A DNA stretch of 64,000 nt. It comes from Planotetraspora kaengkrachanensis (GTDB lineage Bacteria; Actinomycetota; Actinomycetes; Streptosporangiales; Streptosporangiaceae). This document shows positions 23,415-30,980 of this stretch, piece after piece (the first letter of the stretch is position 1; each line of letters starts with the position of its first letter). The DNA lies in assembly GCF_016862895.1 (NCBI RefSeq), contig NZ_BONV01000033.1:1-64000 (forward strand), in the 5' to 3' direction. The notes below the pieces were generated by a model that ran no database searches, had not been told where the DNA came from, and saw only the letters and a program-made list of their open reading frames with translations. The translations under genes were made by a program, and so were the position numbers.

Positions 23415-24217
23415 GGCTCGGCCCGCCTCAGGACGACGCCGTCGGGAAGCGGCTCCACCCGCGCCATGGAACCCGGAGGCAGCAGCTCGTGATATTCGGG
23501 CGGCAACTGGACGGCGCCCTCCCTTCCGATCACCACGAAGTCCTCTCCGCCTCTGCCCTCGGCGCCGATCCTGCCGTCCCTGATCGTGACCGTGCGGCCG
23601 GTGGCCTCGCTCACCCTGACGTCGTGCGTCACCACCACGGACGTCTCCCCGAGGTCCCTGATGAGCTCGATCACGGCCTGGCCGGTGGCGGCGTCGAGCT
23701 GGCTCGTCGGCTCGTCGGCCAGCAGCAGTCGCGGCCGGTTGGCCAGGGCGACCGCGACGGCCAGCCGCTGCTGCTCTCCCCCGGACAACCGCCCGGCCGG
23801 CTTGTCGCGGACCCCGGTCAGCCCGACCCGGTCGAGCAGGTCGCCCGCCGGCCTCCTGCCGCGCCGTCCGACGGCACGCTGGGCGAAGGTCACGTTCTGG
23901 ACGGCGGTGGCGTAGGGGATGAGGTTGCGCGCCGGGTTCTGCAGGACCACTCCGATGTCCGCGGCCCTGAGCCGGTCCAGGGCGCGCGGTCCCAGCTTGC
24001 CGATCTCGGTGGTGCCCAGCCACAGACGGCCGGCGCTCGGCCGCAGCAGCCCGGCGAGCAGCCACAGCAGCGTCGACTTGCCCGCGCCCGACGGCCCGAG
24101 GAACGCGACGCTCTCCCCCTCCTCGATGACCAGGTCGATGTCGCGCAGGGCGACGACCTCGATCTCCTTGGTCTTGTAGATCTGCACGACGCCGTCGCAG
24201 CGCACCGCCGGTGTCAT
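23411..24217 (-). CDS. ABC transporter ATP-binding protein (LolD/MacB type)
   Basis: A 268-residue ATPase: Walker A LGPSGAGKST, signature LSGGEQQRLAVAVAL, Walker B LLLADEPTSQLD, and VVTHDVRVS. Beyond the ATPase there is an added tail (residues ~215-268) with DGRIGAEGRGGEDFVVIGREGAVQLP. The start ATG overlaps the preceding ATPase stop (ATGA) and the stop overlaps the permease start. Two different ATPases followed by one permease suggests a heteromeric motor. Confidence 0.88.
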   Translation of the reverse strand: MTPAVRCDGVVQIYKTKEIEVVALRDIDLVIEEGESVAFLGPSGAGKSTLLWLLAGLLRPSAGRLWLGTTEIGKLGPRALDRLRAADIGVVLQNPARNLIPYATAVQNVTFAQRAVGRRGRRPAGDLLDRVGLTGVRDKPAGRLSGGEQQRLAVAVALANRPRLLLADEPTSQLDAATGQAVIELIRDLGETSVVVTHDVRVSEATGRTVTIRDGRIGAEGRGGEDFVVIGREGAVQLPPEYHELLPPGSMARVEPLPDGVVLRRAEP

Positions 24218-24852
24218 CGGACACCTGCCGTCGACCGCAGTTCCACGACCCGGTCGCAGCGCTCGGCCACCTCGGGGTCGTGTGTGGCGATCACGAGCGC
24301 GGCGGGAGCCGCCATCAGCGCCTCGAGGACCAGCATGCGGTTGACCTTGTCCTGCTCGGCCGTCGGCTCGTCGGCGAGGATGACGCCGGGCGCCAGAGCG
24401 AGGGCCCGGGCCACCGCCACGCGTTGTTGCTGGCCTCCGGACAGCTCCTCGATCAGGTGGTCCGCGTAGGGGGTGAGCCGCATGCGTCCCAGGACGTCCG
24501 CCGCCTCCGCGATCGCCTCCCGCGGCGGGCGGCCGGCCGCCCGCAGGGCCACCTCGATGTTCTCCGCGGCGGTCAGCAGCGAGACGAGTCCGTACGACTG
24601 GAAGACCAGGGTGAGGTTCCTGCGCAGGGACGGCTGCCCGTCGAGGGGAACCGAGCCGACGAGGACCCGTCCGGCGGACGGCGGGATGAGCCCGCCGAGC
24701 GTCGTGAGCAGGGTCGTCTTCCCTGAGCCGGAAGGTCCCATGATCGCGACCCGTTCGCCGGGCATGACCTCCAGCGACAGGTCCTTCACCACTTCCCTGC
24801 CGCCGGCCCGGCAGGCGAGCGACTGGCAGGACAGGGCTGGTTGGGGCATCAT
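24214..24852 (-). CDS. ABC transporter ATP-binding protein (LolD/MacB type)
   Basis: A 212-residue ATPase: Walker A MGPSGSGKTTL, Q-loop VFQSYGLVSLL, signature LSGGQQQRVAVARAL, and Walker B GVILADEPTAEQD. It is the first gene of a tightly coupled three-gene operon (overlaps of 4 bases). GGGGGAGG stands just before the start. In-frame ATG codons at the first two positions are both possible. Confidence 0.88.
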   Translation of the reverse strand: MMPQPALSCQSLACRAGGREVVKDLSLEVMPGERVAIMGPSGSGKTTLLTTLGGLIPPSAGRVLVGSVPLDGQPSLRRNLTLVFQSYGLVSLLTAAENIEVALRAAGRPPREAIAEAADVLGRMRLTPYADHLIEELSGGQQQRVAVARALALAPGVILADEPTAEQDKVNRMLVLEALMAAPAALVIATHDPEVAERCDRVVELRSTAGVR

Positions 24853-24993
24853 CTGCCTCCCCCTGATGCGACACCATCGCGTGGCCCGTTACGCGAAACA
24901 ATCGGATAGATCACCTTGTGCGCTTCGCCGACCCTACGCCCGAGGAGATCACAGAGGTGTCACGATCACCCGACAGATCGCCATGATCCCCCC

Positions 24994-25031
24994 TTAGCCG
25001 TGACCCACCCCCTCAGCCGTGACCCACCCCC
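24994..25031 (+). repeat. Two 19-bp lead-in repeats before array 1
   Basis: TTAGCCGTGACCCACCCCC at 24994-25012 and TCAGCCGTGACCCACCCCC at 25013-25031 are head-to-tail and run straight into TTAGCCGTGATCATGCAC at 25032, the first 53-bp unit. GTGACCC is a variant of the GTGATCA core. Confidence 0.8.
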
Positions 25032-25037
25032 TTAGCC

Positions 25038-25260
25038 GTGATCATGCACGGATTCGCGGAAGTACCCGCCGACCTGCCCACCCCCGCCGCGTGATCATGC
25101 ACAGATTCGCGTTCATGCCCGCTCACCTGCCGATACTCACCCCGTGATCATGCACGCTTTCGGCCGCGTACGGCCCGACCGGCGGAAACCCTGGCCGTGA
25201 TCATGCACGGATTCGTCGCCGTGCCGTACGACCAGGGCGGACACACCGCGTGATCATGCA
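25038..25260 (+). repeat. Array 1: five forward GTGATCATGCAC units, 53-bp period
   Basis: The 12-mer starts at 25038, 25091, 25144, 25197 and 25250, exactly 53 bp apart every time; the fifth copy ends in CAG instead of CAC. The 8-10 bases after the 12-mer (consensus AGRTTCGC) are partly conserved; the rest of each unit is degenerate, with a recurring ACCTGCC near its centre. It fills the space between the ABC operon and the UbiA gene and ends 45 bp before the UbiA start. Confidence 0.9.
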
Positions 25261-25296
25261 GATCACGCCTGGCCCCATGATGATCCACGCCGGAGT

Positions 25297-25302
25297 TAGG
25301 CT
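25297..25302 (+). promoter_or_regulatory. Probable -10 box of a leaderless UbiA transcript
   Basis: TAGGCT stands three to six bases before the GTG-GTG start codons of the prenyltransferase gene, and no Shine-Dalgarno sequence is present. This is the pattern of leaderless actinobacterial transcripts. Confidence 0.45.
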
Positions 25303-25305
25303 CTG

Positions 25306-26157
25306 GTGGTGACGATGGGGCGCGGCTCCCTGACGGGGGCGCTGAGCGGTCTCGCGAAGTCCTGTCACCCCGGGCCGACCGTGGCCGTCACCGCGCTGGT
25401 CACCGCCCTTGCTGTGGCCGCCGGACATGACACCTCGGGCAGCGTCCTGGTGGCGGCCGCCATTCTCACCGGTCAACTCTCAGTGGGCTGGTGCAACGAC
25501 GCCGTCGACGCGGCCCGTGACACCGCCGCCGCTCGTGCCGAGAAGCCCATCGTCGCCGGACTGGTCGGCGTGAAGACGGTGTACGTGTCCGCGATCTCCG
25601 CGTTCGCCCTCTGCGTGCCGCTCTCGTTCGCCTGCGGCCTGCTCGCCGGTGCCGTCCACCTCGTCGCCGTCGCGGGAGCGTGGGCGTACAACCTCCGGCT
25701 GAAGGCGACCGTGTTGTCCTGGGCGCCGTACGTCGTGGGATTCGGCAGCCTGCCGATCTTCGTGACGACCGGGCTCCCCGGAGGGCCGTGGCCGGCGTGG
25801 TGGGCGGTCGCCGCGGCGGCTGCGCTCGGGCTCGGGGCGCATCTCGCGAACGTCCTGCCCGACATCGCACAGGACGTCGCCGTCGGAGTCCGCGGCTGGC
25901 CGCAACGTCTGGGGCCGTCCCGTGTCCGCACGTTGATCCCGGTTCCCCTGCTCGGGGCGTCGGCACTGCTCGTGTTCGCGCCTGCCGGGCCGCCGGGTTC
26001 TGTCGCGTGGGCCGCGCTGGCCGCGGCCTCCGTGTTCGGCGTCGCGGGTACGGCTCTCGCCGGCCTGTCACCGAGGGTCCCCTTCGCCGCGGCCATCGGG
26101 TGTGCGGCCGTCGATGTCGGCCTCCTCCTCGGGTCCGGAGTCGGTGTGGGCGTCTGA
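25306..26157 (+). CDS. UbiA family prenyltransferase
   Basis: A 283-residue polytopic membrane protein (eight to nine helices). Both Asp-rich motifs of the UbiA family are present: NDAVDAARD at residues 64-72 and DIAQD at 186-190, which bind the Mg-diphosphate of a prenyl donor. Such enzymes attach a prenyl chain to an aromatic ring. The gene is leaderless and is enclosed by repeat array 1 upstream and inverted array 2 downstream. The type III polyketide synthase, methyltransferase and flavoprotein genes that follow suggest a prenylated or quinone-type phenolic product. It could instead serve a general role such as menaquinone synthesis, but the context argues against that. Confidence 0.88.
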   Translation: MVTMGRGSLTGALSGLAKSCHPGPTVAVTALVTALAVAAGHDTSGSVLVAAAILTGQLSVGWCNDAVDAARDTAAARAEKPIVAGLVGVKTVYVSAISAFALCVPLSFACGLLAGAVHLVAVAGAWAYNLRLKATVLSWAPYVVGFGSLPIFVTTGLPGGPWPAWWAVAAAAALGLGAHLANVLPDIAQDVAVGVRGWPQRLGPSRVRTLIPVPLLGASALLVFAPAGPPGSVAWAALAAASVFGVAGTALAGLSPRVPFAAAIGCAAVDVGLLLGSGVGVGV

Positions 26158-26169
26158 CGGGCCGCGTCG

Positions 26170-26393
26170 CTGCATGATCACGAACGGCATATGCGCGGGC
26201 CAGACCGTGCGCGACCGAAAGCGTGCATGATCACGGAGTGAGTATTGGCAGGTGAGCGGGCATGAACGCGAATCCGTGCATGATCACGAGCAGGTGGAGG
26301 GCAGGTCACGGGGGCTCTTGACGAAGATGTGCATGATCACGGCAAGGGAAGGGGCTGGTCAGCGGGCATGGCCGCGAGCCTGTGCATGATCAC
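26170..26393 (-). repeat. Array 2: five inverted GTGATCATGCAC units, 53-bp period
   Basis: Read on the minus strand, GTGATCATGCAC begins at 26393, 26340, 26287 and 26234, and GTGATCATGCAG at 26181, exactly 53 bp apart each time. The array fills the gap between the UbiA stop and the polyketide synthase promoter and has the opposite orientation to array 1. An apparent open frame through it would extend the polyketide synthase upstream, but this is not coding. Confidence 0.9.
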
Positions 26394-26484
26394 CCCACGA
26401 GGGGGCGGGGGTGATCGGCATGGGGACGCTCTTGGCGGGCAAAAGAGATATGCCGAATCTTTCGCTACCCCGGGGGAATTGGAT

Positions 26485-27603
26485 ATGACGCGAATCGCCG
26501 CCGTCCACGGAGTCCTTCCCCCGAACAGGTATCCGCAGGCGGAGATCACCGACGTCTTCGCCAAGGTCTGCCTCCCCGACGGCGCCGACCGCAGACTGCT
26601 CGACCGGCTCCACGGCAGCGCCCGCGTCTCGCATCGCAATCTCGTGCTCCCCCTCGACCAGTACGGCGAGCTCGACGGGTTCGGCATGGCGAACGACCTG
26701 TTCATCGAGGCGGCCGTCGAACTCGGGGCCCAGGCGGTCGCGGGCGCACTCGACGCGGCGGGTCTCACCCCGGACGACGTCGACATGATCATGTGCACGT
26801 CCGTGACCGGCATCGCGGCCCCCTCCATCGACGCGCGGCTCGCGGGCCGCCTCGGCCTGCGCCCGGACGTGAAGCGGATCCCCGTCTTCGGCCTCGGCTG
26901 CGTGGCCGGCGCGGCGGGGATCGCCCGCCTGCACGACTACCTGCGCGGCTGGCCCGGTCATGTGGCCGTCCTGCTCTCGGTGGAACTGTGCTCACTCACG
27001 CTCCAGCGGGAGGACGGCTCGATCGCCAACCTGGTGGCGAGCGCGCTGTTCGGAGACGGCGCCGCGGCGGTCGTCGCCGTCGGCGACGACAGGCCCACCG
27101 CCGAGAGACCAACCGCTCCGAACCCGCAGAGCCCCGCCGCCCCTCACCCGCAGAGCACCACAGCCCAGGGGCCCACGGTCGTGGCCACCCGCAGCCGGCT
27201 CTACCCGTCCTCCCAGCGGGTGATGGGCTGGGACGTCCGCGACTCCGGCTTCAAGGTCGTGCTGGACGCCGGTGTGCCCGACGTCGTGCGGACCTACCTC
27301 GCCGACGACGTGACCGCCTTCCTCGGCGGCCACGGGCTGACCGCACCGGACATGACGGCCTGGGTGTGCCATCCGGGCGGGCCGAAGGTCCTCGAGGCCG
27401 TGGCGGACACGCTCGAACTGCCGACCGGGGCGCTCGACATGACCTGGCGGTCGCTGGACGCGATCGGGAACCTGTCCTCGTCCTCGGTCCTGCACGTGCT
27501 CAGGGACACCCTCGCCCTCCGCCCGCCGCCGCCCGGCACCCCGGGGCTGCTGATCGCCATGGGCCCCGGCTTCTGCTCCGAGCTCGTCCTGCTGCGCTGG
27601 TAG
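26485..27603 (+). CDS. Type III polyketide synthase
   Basis: A 372-residue chalcone-synthase-like enzyme that condenses malonyl-CoA units onto an acyl starter. The catalytic triad is visible: Cys139 in GLGCVAGAAG, His296 in WVCHPGGPK and Asn329 in IGNLSSSSV. Between residues ~205 and 235 there is a Pro/Ala/Thr-rich insert (PTAERPTAPNPQSPAAPH) not usual for the family. GGGGGAATTGG precedes the ATG at 26485; the longer frame from 26329 crosses repeat array 2 and is rejected. The order PKS, isoprenylcysteine-type methyltransferase, FAD oxidoreductase is that of srsABC of Streptomyces griseus, which makes methylated alkylresorcinols and quinones; a similar phenolic lipid is the likely product. 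Confidence 0.93.
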   Translation: MTRIAAVHGVLPPNRYPQAEITDVFAKVCLPDGADRRLLDRLHGSARVSHRNLVLPLDQYGELDGFGMANDLFIEAAVELGAQAVAGALDAAGLTPDDVDMIMCTSVTGIAAPSIDARLAGRLGLRPDVKRIPVFGLGCVAGAAGIARLHDYLRGWPGHVAVLLSVELCSLTLQREDGSIANLVASALFGDGAAAVVAVGDDRPTAERPTAPNPQSPAAPHPQSTTAQGPTVVATRSRLYPSSQRVMGWDVRDSGFKVVLDAGVPDVVRTYLADDVTAFLGGHGLTAPDMTAWVCHPGGPKVLEAVADTLELPTGALDMTWRSLDAIGNLSSSSVLHVLRDTLALRPPPPGTPGLLIAMGPGFCSELVLLRW

Positions 27604-27621
27604 GACAGGGAGGTCCCGCAC

Positions 27622-28185
27622 GTGTCGACCTGGTACGCATTACTCGTCGTCCTCGTCGCGGTGGAACGCCTCGCCGAACTGGTCGTGGCCCGCCGCAACG
27701 CCCGCTGGAGCCTCGCCCGAGGCGGCGTCGTCGCCGGACGCGGCCACTATCCCTGGATGGTCGCCCTCCACACGGGGCTGCTGTTCGGATGCCTGCTGGA
27801 GGTGTGGCTGGCCGACCGGCCGTTCGTTCCCGCGCTCGGCTGGCCCATGCTGGTCCTGGTCCTGGCGGCCCAGGGCCTGCGCTGGTGGTGCATCGCCACT
27901 CTCGGGCGCCAGTGGAACACCGAGGTCATCGTGGTGCCCGGTCTGCCGCTGGTGGCCCGCGGGCCGTACCGGCTGGCGTGGCTGCGCCATCCGAACTACG
28001 TGGCGGTGGCGGTCGAGGGGGCGGCGCTGCCGCTGGTTCACACCGCGTGGCTGACGGCGGCCGTCTTCACCGTGCTGAACGCGGCCCTCATGGTCGTGCG
28101 GATCCGCTGCGAGGAGTCCCTCATGGACCGGCTCTCCGCCGCGGCGGCCTCGGGCTCCCGATCGCAGGAGGGGGCGCCTGGATGA
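27622..28185 (+). CDS. Isoprenylcysteine carboxyl methyltransferase (ICMT) family protein
   Basis: A 187-residue membrane methyltransferase with about four helices and the C-terminal SAM-binding signature GPYRLAWLRHPNYVAVAVEGAA. In SrsB of the S. griseus alkylresorcinol pathway the same family O-methylates a resorcinol, and I infer that role here. GGGAGG precedes the GTG start 18 bp after the polyketide synthase. Its stop overlaps the start of the flavoprotein gene (ATGA). Confidence 0.88.
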   Translation: MSTWYALLVVLVAVERLAELVVARRNARWSLARGGVVAGRGHYPWMVALHTGLLFGCLLEVWLADRPFVPALGWPMLVLVLAAQGLRWWCIATLGRQWNTEVIVVPGLPLVARGPYRLAWLRHPNYVAVAVEGAALPLVHTAWLTAAVFTVLNAALMVVRIRCEESLMDRLSAAAASGSRSQEGAPG

Positions 28186-29207
28186 TCGACGTACTCGTCG
28201 CGGGCGGCGGCCCGGCCGGGCTCGCGACCGCGATCAACGCCGCACTGGCCGGGATGGAGGCGGTCGTGGTGGAACCACGGGCCGGCCCCGTGGACAAGGC
28301 CTGCGGCGAGGGGCTGATGCCGACGGGAGCCGCCGCGCTCCGGTCGATGGGCGTCCTCATGGCGGGCAGGCCGTTCCGCGGGATCCGCTACCTCGACGGC
28401 AGCCACCGCGCCCAGGCGGCCTTCCACGACGGCCTCGGTGTCGGCGTGCGGCGTACGGTCCTGCACGCGGCGCTCGCCGAACGCGCGGAGAGTCTCGGCG
28501 TGCGCGTCGTCCCCGGCCACGTGGACGGCGTCAGCCAGGAGACCGGATCTGTGCTCGCCTCAGTGAGCGACCGTACCGTGAGCGCGCGGTGGCTGGTCGC
28601 CGCCGACGGGCTGCACTCCCCCATCCGGGCGATGCTCGGACTGGATCCGCCCCCTTCCCGCCTCCGGAGGTACGGCCTGCGCCGCCATTACCGGACGGCC
28701 CCGTGGACCGACTTCGTGGAGGTGCACTGGGCCCCCGGAGGCGAGGCGTACGTCACCCCGGTGGGCGACGACCTCGTCGGCGTGGCCGTGCTGAGCTCCC
28801 GGCGCCGGGCCTACGACGAGCACCTGTCGGAGTTCCCCGATCTGCGGGCCCGCCTGGACTGCCCCGCGGCGACCCCGGTGCGCGGTGCGGGGCCCCTGCT
28901 CCAGCGCGTACGGTCCCGGGTGGCCGGGCGGGTGCTGCTGGTCGGGGACGCGGCGGGCTACATGGACGCCCTCACCGGCGAGGGCCTGTCGCTGGCGGTG
29001 TTGTCGTCGCAGGCTCTGGTCCGCTGCCTGCGGGCGGGGCGGCCCGAGGCCTACGAGCAGGCCTGGCGCCGCATATCCCTGCGCCACCGGCTGCTGACCG
29101 CCGCCCTCCTCGCGGCCCGCCGTCACCAGGGGTCCGCGCGTCTCGTCGTCCCTGCGGCGCAGCGGATGCCCGCGCTCTTCGGCGCCGCCGTACGAGCCCT
29201 CGCCTGA
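28182..29207 (+). CDS. FAD-dependent oxidoreductase/monooxygenase
   Basis: A 341-residue flavoprotein of the geranylgeranyl reductase/aromatic hydroxylase superfamily: dinucleotide motif VAGGGPAGLATAINAAL with a downstream acidic end (VVVE), the DG motif in VAADGLHSPIRAMLG and the GD motif LLVGDAAGYMDALTGEG. It corresponds in position to SrsC, a hydroxylase that converts methylated alkylresorcinol to a quinone precursor. Reduction of an isoprenoid chain is the alternative, given the UbiA neighbour. The start overlaps the methyltransferase stop by 4 bases. Confidence 0.87.
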   Translation: MIDVLVAGGGPAGLATAINAALAGMEAVVVEPRAGPVDKACGEGLMPTGAAALRSMGVLMAGRPFRGIRYLDGSHRAQAAFHDGLGVGVRRTVLHAALAERAESLGVRVVPGHVDGVSQETGSVLASVSDRTVSARWLVAADGLHSPIRAMLGLDPPPSRLRRYGLRRHYRTAPWTDFVEVHWAPGGEAYVTPVGDDLVGVAVLSSRRRAYDEHLSEFPDLRARLDCPAATPVRGAGPLLQRVRSRVAGRVLLVGDAAGYMDALTGEGLSLAVLSSQALVRCLRAGRPEAYEQAWRRISLRHRLLTAALLAARRHQGSARLVVPAAQRMPALFGAAVRALA

Positions 29208-29225
29208 GAGTCCCGGTTAACCGCC

Positions 29226-29816
29226 GTGCGGCCGGTCCGCGTCGCGGTGAATGGTGAGGGCGAGATCACCGAGGATCGGGCCGTCGAACTGGTCGAGGCG
29301 CTGCTGTCGCCGATGCGGCAGCGGTCGCCGTGGATGCCTGAACTCGCCGTCCTCCACGTGGAGGAACACGCCCTCGGCTGGCTGGTCTTCTGGCAGTCGG
29401 TGGAGTACGTCCGCGGCCGCGACTTGGAGCACATGCTGGCGGGCCACGGCCCTTACCTGGTGGACCGGCAGGACGGGAGCATCCACCACATCCCCGTCAC
29501 CACGTACGTGAGTGAGGACTGGGAGGCTCTGTACGTTCAGCAGATCAAGGACGTCCGACCGCCTGATCCGCTGGCCACGGCCGTCCGGGAGCTCACGCGC
29601 TCCGAGGGGGCCATGGCCGCGATGCGCCACCTGCGCAAGCATGCCCCGCAGCTGGGACCGCGAGAGGCGAAGGCCTATGTCATGGCCGTGCGGGACGGCG
29701 CGGAGCCGCCGGAGGAACTCGCGAACCTCACCAGGAAACAGGAGGCGATCCCGGCGCTGTCCATCGACACGGTGGCCGGACCGACAGGTGGTCCCATCGA
29801 GAGAGGGGGATCCTGA
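29226..29816 (+). CDS. YrhB/Imm35-like domain protein with L7/L12-like tail
   Basis: A 196-residue protein. Residues ~10-95 resemble the YrhB (Imm35) domain, with WLVFWQSVEYVRGRD and GPYLVDRQDGSIHHIPVTTYV. Residues ~125-160 (AMAAMRHLRKHAPQLGPREAKAYVMAV) resemble the short motif of the ribosomal L7/L12 C-terminal fold seen in related Streptomyces proteins. The family is mostly uncharacterised; some members are toxin immunity proteins or chaperone-like. GTG start, 18 bp after the flavoprotein, so it could be read with the biosynthetic operon. No toxin gene is nearby. Confidence 0.65.
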   Translation: MRPVRVAVNGEGEITEDRAVELVEALLSPMRQRSPWMPELAVLHVEEHALGWLVFWQSVEYVRGRDLEHMLAGHGPYLVDRQDGSIHHIPVTTYVSEDWEALYVQQIKDVRPPDPLATAVRELTRSEGAMAAMRHLRKHAPQLGPREAKAYVMAVRDGAEPPEELANLTRKQEAIPALSIDTVAGPTGGPIERGGS

Positions 29817-30033
29817 GACCCCAGATTCGCCGCCGCAAGCGGGCGGAATTCTCTATCCTCGTCAACCGAATCACGCGCATCGCGACGATTCCGGCATCCA
29901 TCCGGCACGCCGCGAATAGAACGCAATTCGATCCGCATTAAGTCGCCATATTTATCGACTTTCATGCGATGATCTGGCGGTGCATTCGAAAGCGAGGCCG
30001 GTCCTCTGGCGAGGATGACTGGAGGATCTTCAC

Positions 30034-30741
30034 TTGCCCAGCTCCGCCGTGCTCGCCCTCGCCGCCGTGACGATCTGCCTCGTGTGCGCCGCCCTCGCCG
30101 TGCTCGCCTGCCGTTCACGACGGTCCCGCCGTCCGGACGGCGAAGCCCTGCGCAAGGCCGCGGCCGAGGCGCGTGAACAGCTCGGCCGCGACGTGCACGA
30201 CCTGGTCGGCAGCCGCCTCTGGCTGGCCTCCCTCCAGGGCGAGCTCGCCTACCGCCTCGCCGACGAGAACTCCCCCGTGCGGCCGGCCCTGGCCAACGTG
30301 ATCGAGTCCGTCCGCAGGGCGGCGACCGACATCCGCAACGTGACCCGGTCCTACCAGGAGATCTCCCTCTGGTCGGAGATCGCCGACGCCAGGGCCGTCC
30401 TCACCGCGCGCGGCGTCGACTGCACTCTTCAGGTGGCGGACGTCGCGCTCGCCCCCGACGCCGGCGCCTTCTTCGCGGTCACGGTGCGCGAGGCGGTGAC
30501 CAACGTGCTCCGGCACAGCGACGCACGTCGCTGCCTCATCGAGATGCGGCCGACGGGCCGGTCGGTCACCCTCACCGTCGCCAACGACGGCGTGGAGCCC
30601 ATGACCCGCCCGCGGAGCGGCACCGGCATCGACAGCCTGCGCGTCCGCGCGGCCGCCCTCGACGGCACGGTCAGCACGATCCTCGACCTGGACGGCTGGT
30701 TCCGGCTGGTGACGGAGCTCCCCACGCGTTCCTCCCGCTGA
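30034..30741 (+). CDS. Small sensor histidine kinase, HisKA_3/HATPase type
   Basis: A 235-residue protein: one membrane helix at residues 5-25 followed by basic residues, a dimerisation/phosphoacceptor segment with LGRDVHDLVGSRLW (His55), and a HATPase domain (VREAVTNVLRHSDARRCLIEM as N box, GTGIDSLRVRAAAL as G box). There is no extracellular sensor domain. TTG start after GGAGG. No regulator gene is adjacent; the NarL-type regulator at the far end of the lanthipeptide operon is the obvious candidate partner. The upstream 216 bp is AT-richer than the surroundings and has no gene. Confidence 0.82.
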   Translation: MPSSAVLALAAVTICLVCAALAVLACRSRRSRRPDGEALRKAAAEAREQLGRDVHDLVGSRLWLASLQGELAYRLADENSPVRPALANVIESVRRAATDIRNVTRSYQEISLWSEIADARAVLTARGVDCTLQVADVALAPDAGAFFAVTVREAVTNVLRHSDARRCLIEMRPTGRSVTLTVANDGVEPMTRPRSGTGIDSLRVRAAALDGTVSTILDLDGWFRLVTELPTRSSR

Positions 30742-30908
30742 CCTGCCCGGACCGGTCCCGCCACTCTCCGGAAGCCAGGCCGCCTCGGCCCGTCACCTGT
30801 GAGTTCGGCCGATTCCACACGCATGCGTCCGGCCCGTCCATGGGTTCGTCATGCGATGTCCCATGACCAGAATCACGGGTGGCCGCATGACGGACACCTA
30901 TGCAGGTG

Positions 30909-30949
30909 TTGACTCACGTAACTTGGCCCAACCCCTTAATTCCGGAATT
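30909..30949 (+). promoter_or_regulatory. Candidate promoter and 12-bp palindrome before the lanthipeptide operon
   Basis: TTGACT at 30909-30914 and CTTAAT at 30935-30940 form a promoter-like pair with a wide 20-bp spacer, which would suit activator control. AATTCCGGAATT at 30938-30949 is a perfect 12-bp palindrome overlapping the -10 region, a possible operator. It lies 32 bp before the start of the LanKC gene. Confidence 0.45.
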
Positions 30950-30980
30950 CTTTGAAGCGATCGGCCTAAGGGGAAATCTT

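Larger units (their letters stand above)
24853..25305. other. 452-bp intergenic region holding the first repeat array
   Basis: The left part (24853-24990) should carry the promoter of the ABC operon on the minus strand. From 24994 to 25260 the region is filled by short and 53-bp repeats described separately. The right end holds the UbiA promoter. No gene is seen. Confidence 0.6.
25091..26287. repeat. Long inverted repeat bracketing the UbiA gene
   Basis: 25091-25175 and the reverse complement of 26203-26287 agree at about 79 of 85 positions, far more than other array units agree with each other. The matching covers one and a half 53-bp units, including the degenerate spacer. The UbiA gene therefore sits between inverted copies of the same stretch. 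Confidence 0.75.

Noticed and set aside
20424-24224. A 1266-residue ATPase-permease fusion
   Set aside because: The upstream part is a shadow of the separate ATPase gene; GTGA and ATGA overlaps show three genes.
25038-25260. Array 1 as a CRISPR array
   Set aside because: The invariant part is only 12 bp, the rest of each unit shares ancestry with the others (recurring ACCTGCC and TTCGCG), there are inverted copies, and no cas genes are present.
26329-26484. N-terminal extension of the type III polyketide synthase starting at 26329
   Set aside because: The extra codons are repeat array 2; the family start and the ribosome-binding site are at 26485.
30900-30980. Earlier ATG start of LanKC
   Set aside because: It would place the promoter-like TTGACT and the palindrome inside the gene and adds residues unlike RamC/AmfT; the GTG at 30981 has AAGGGGA in front.
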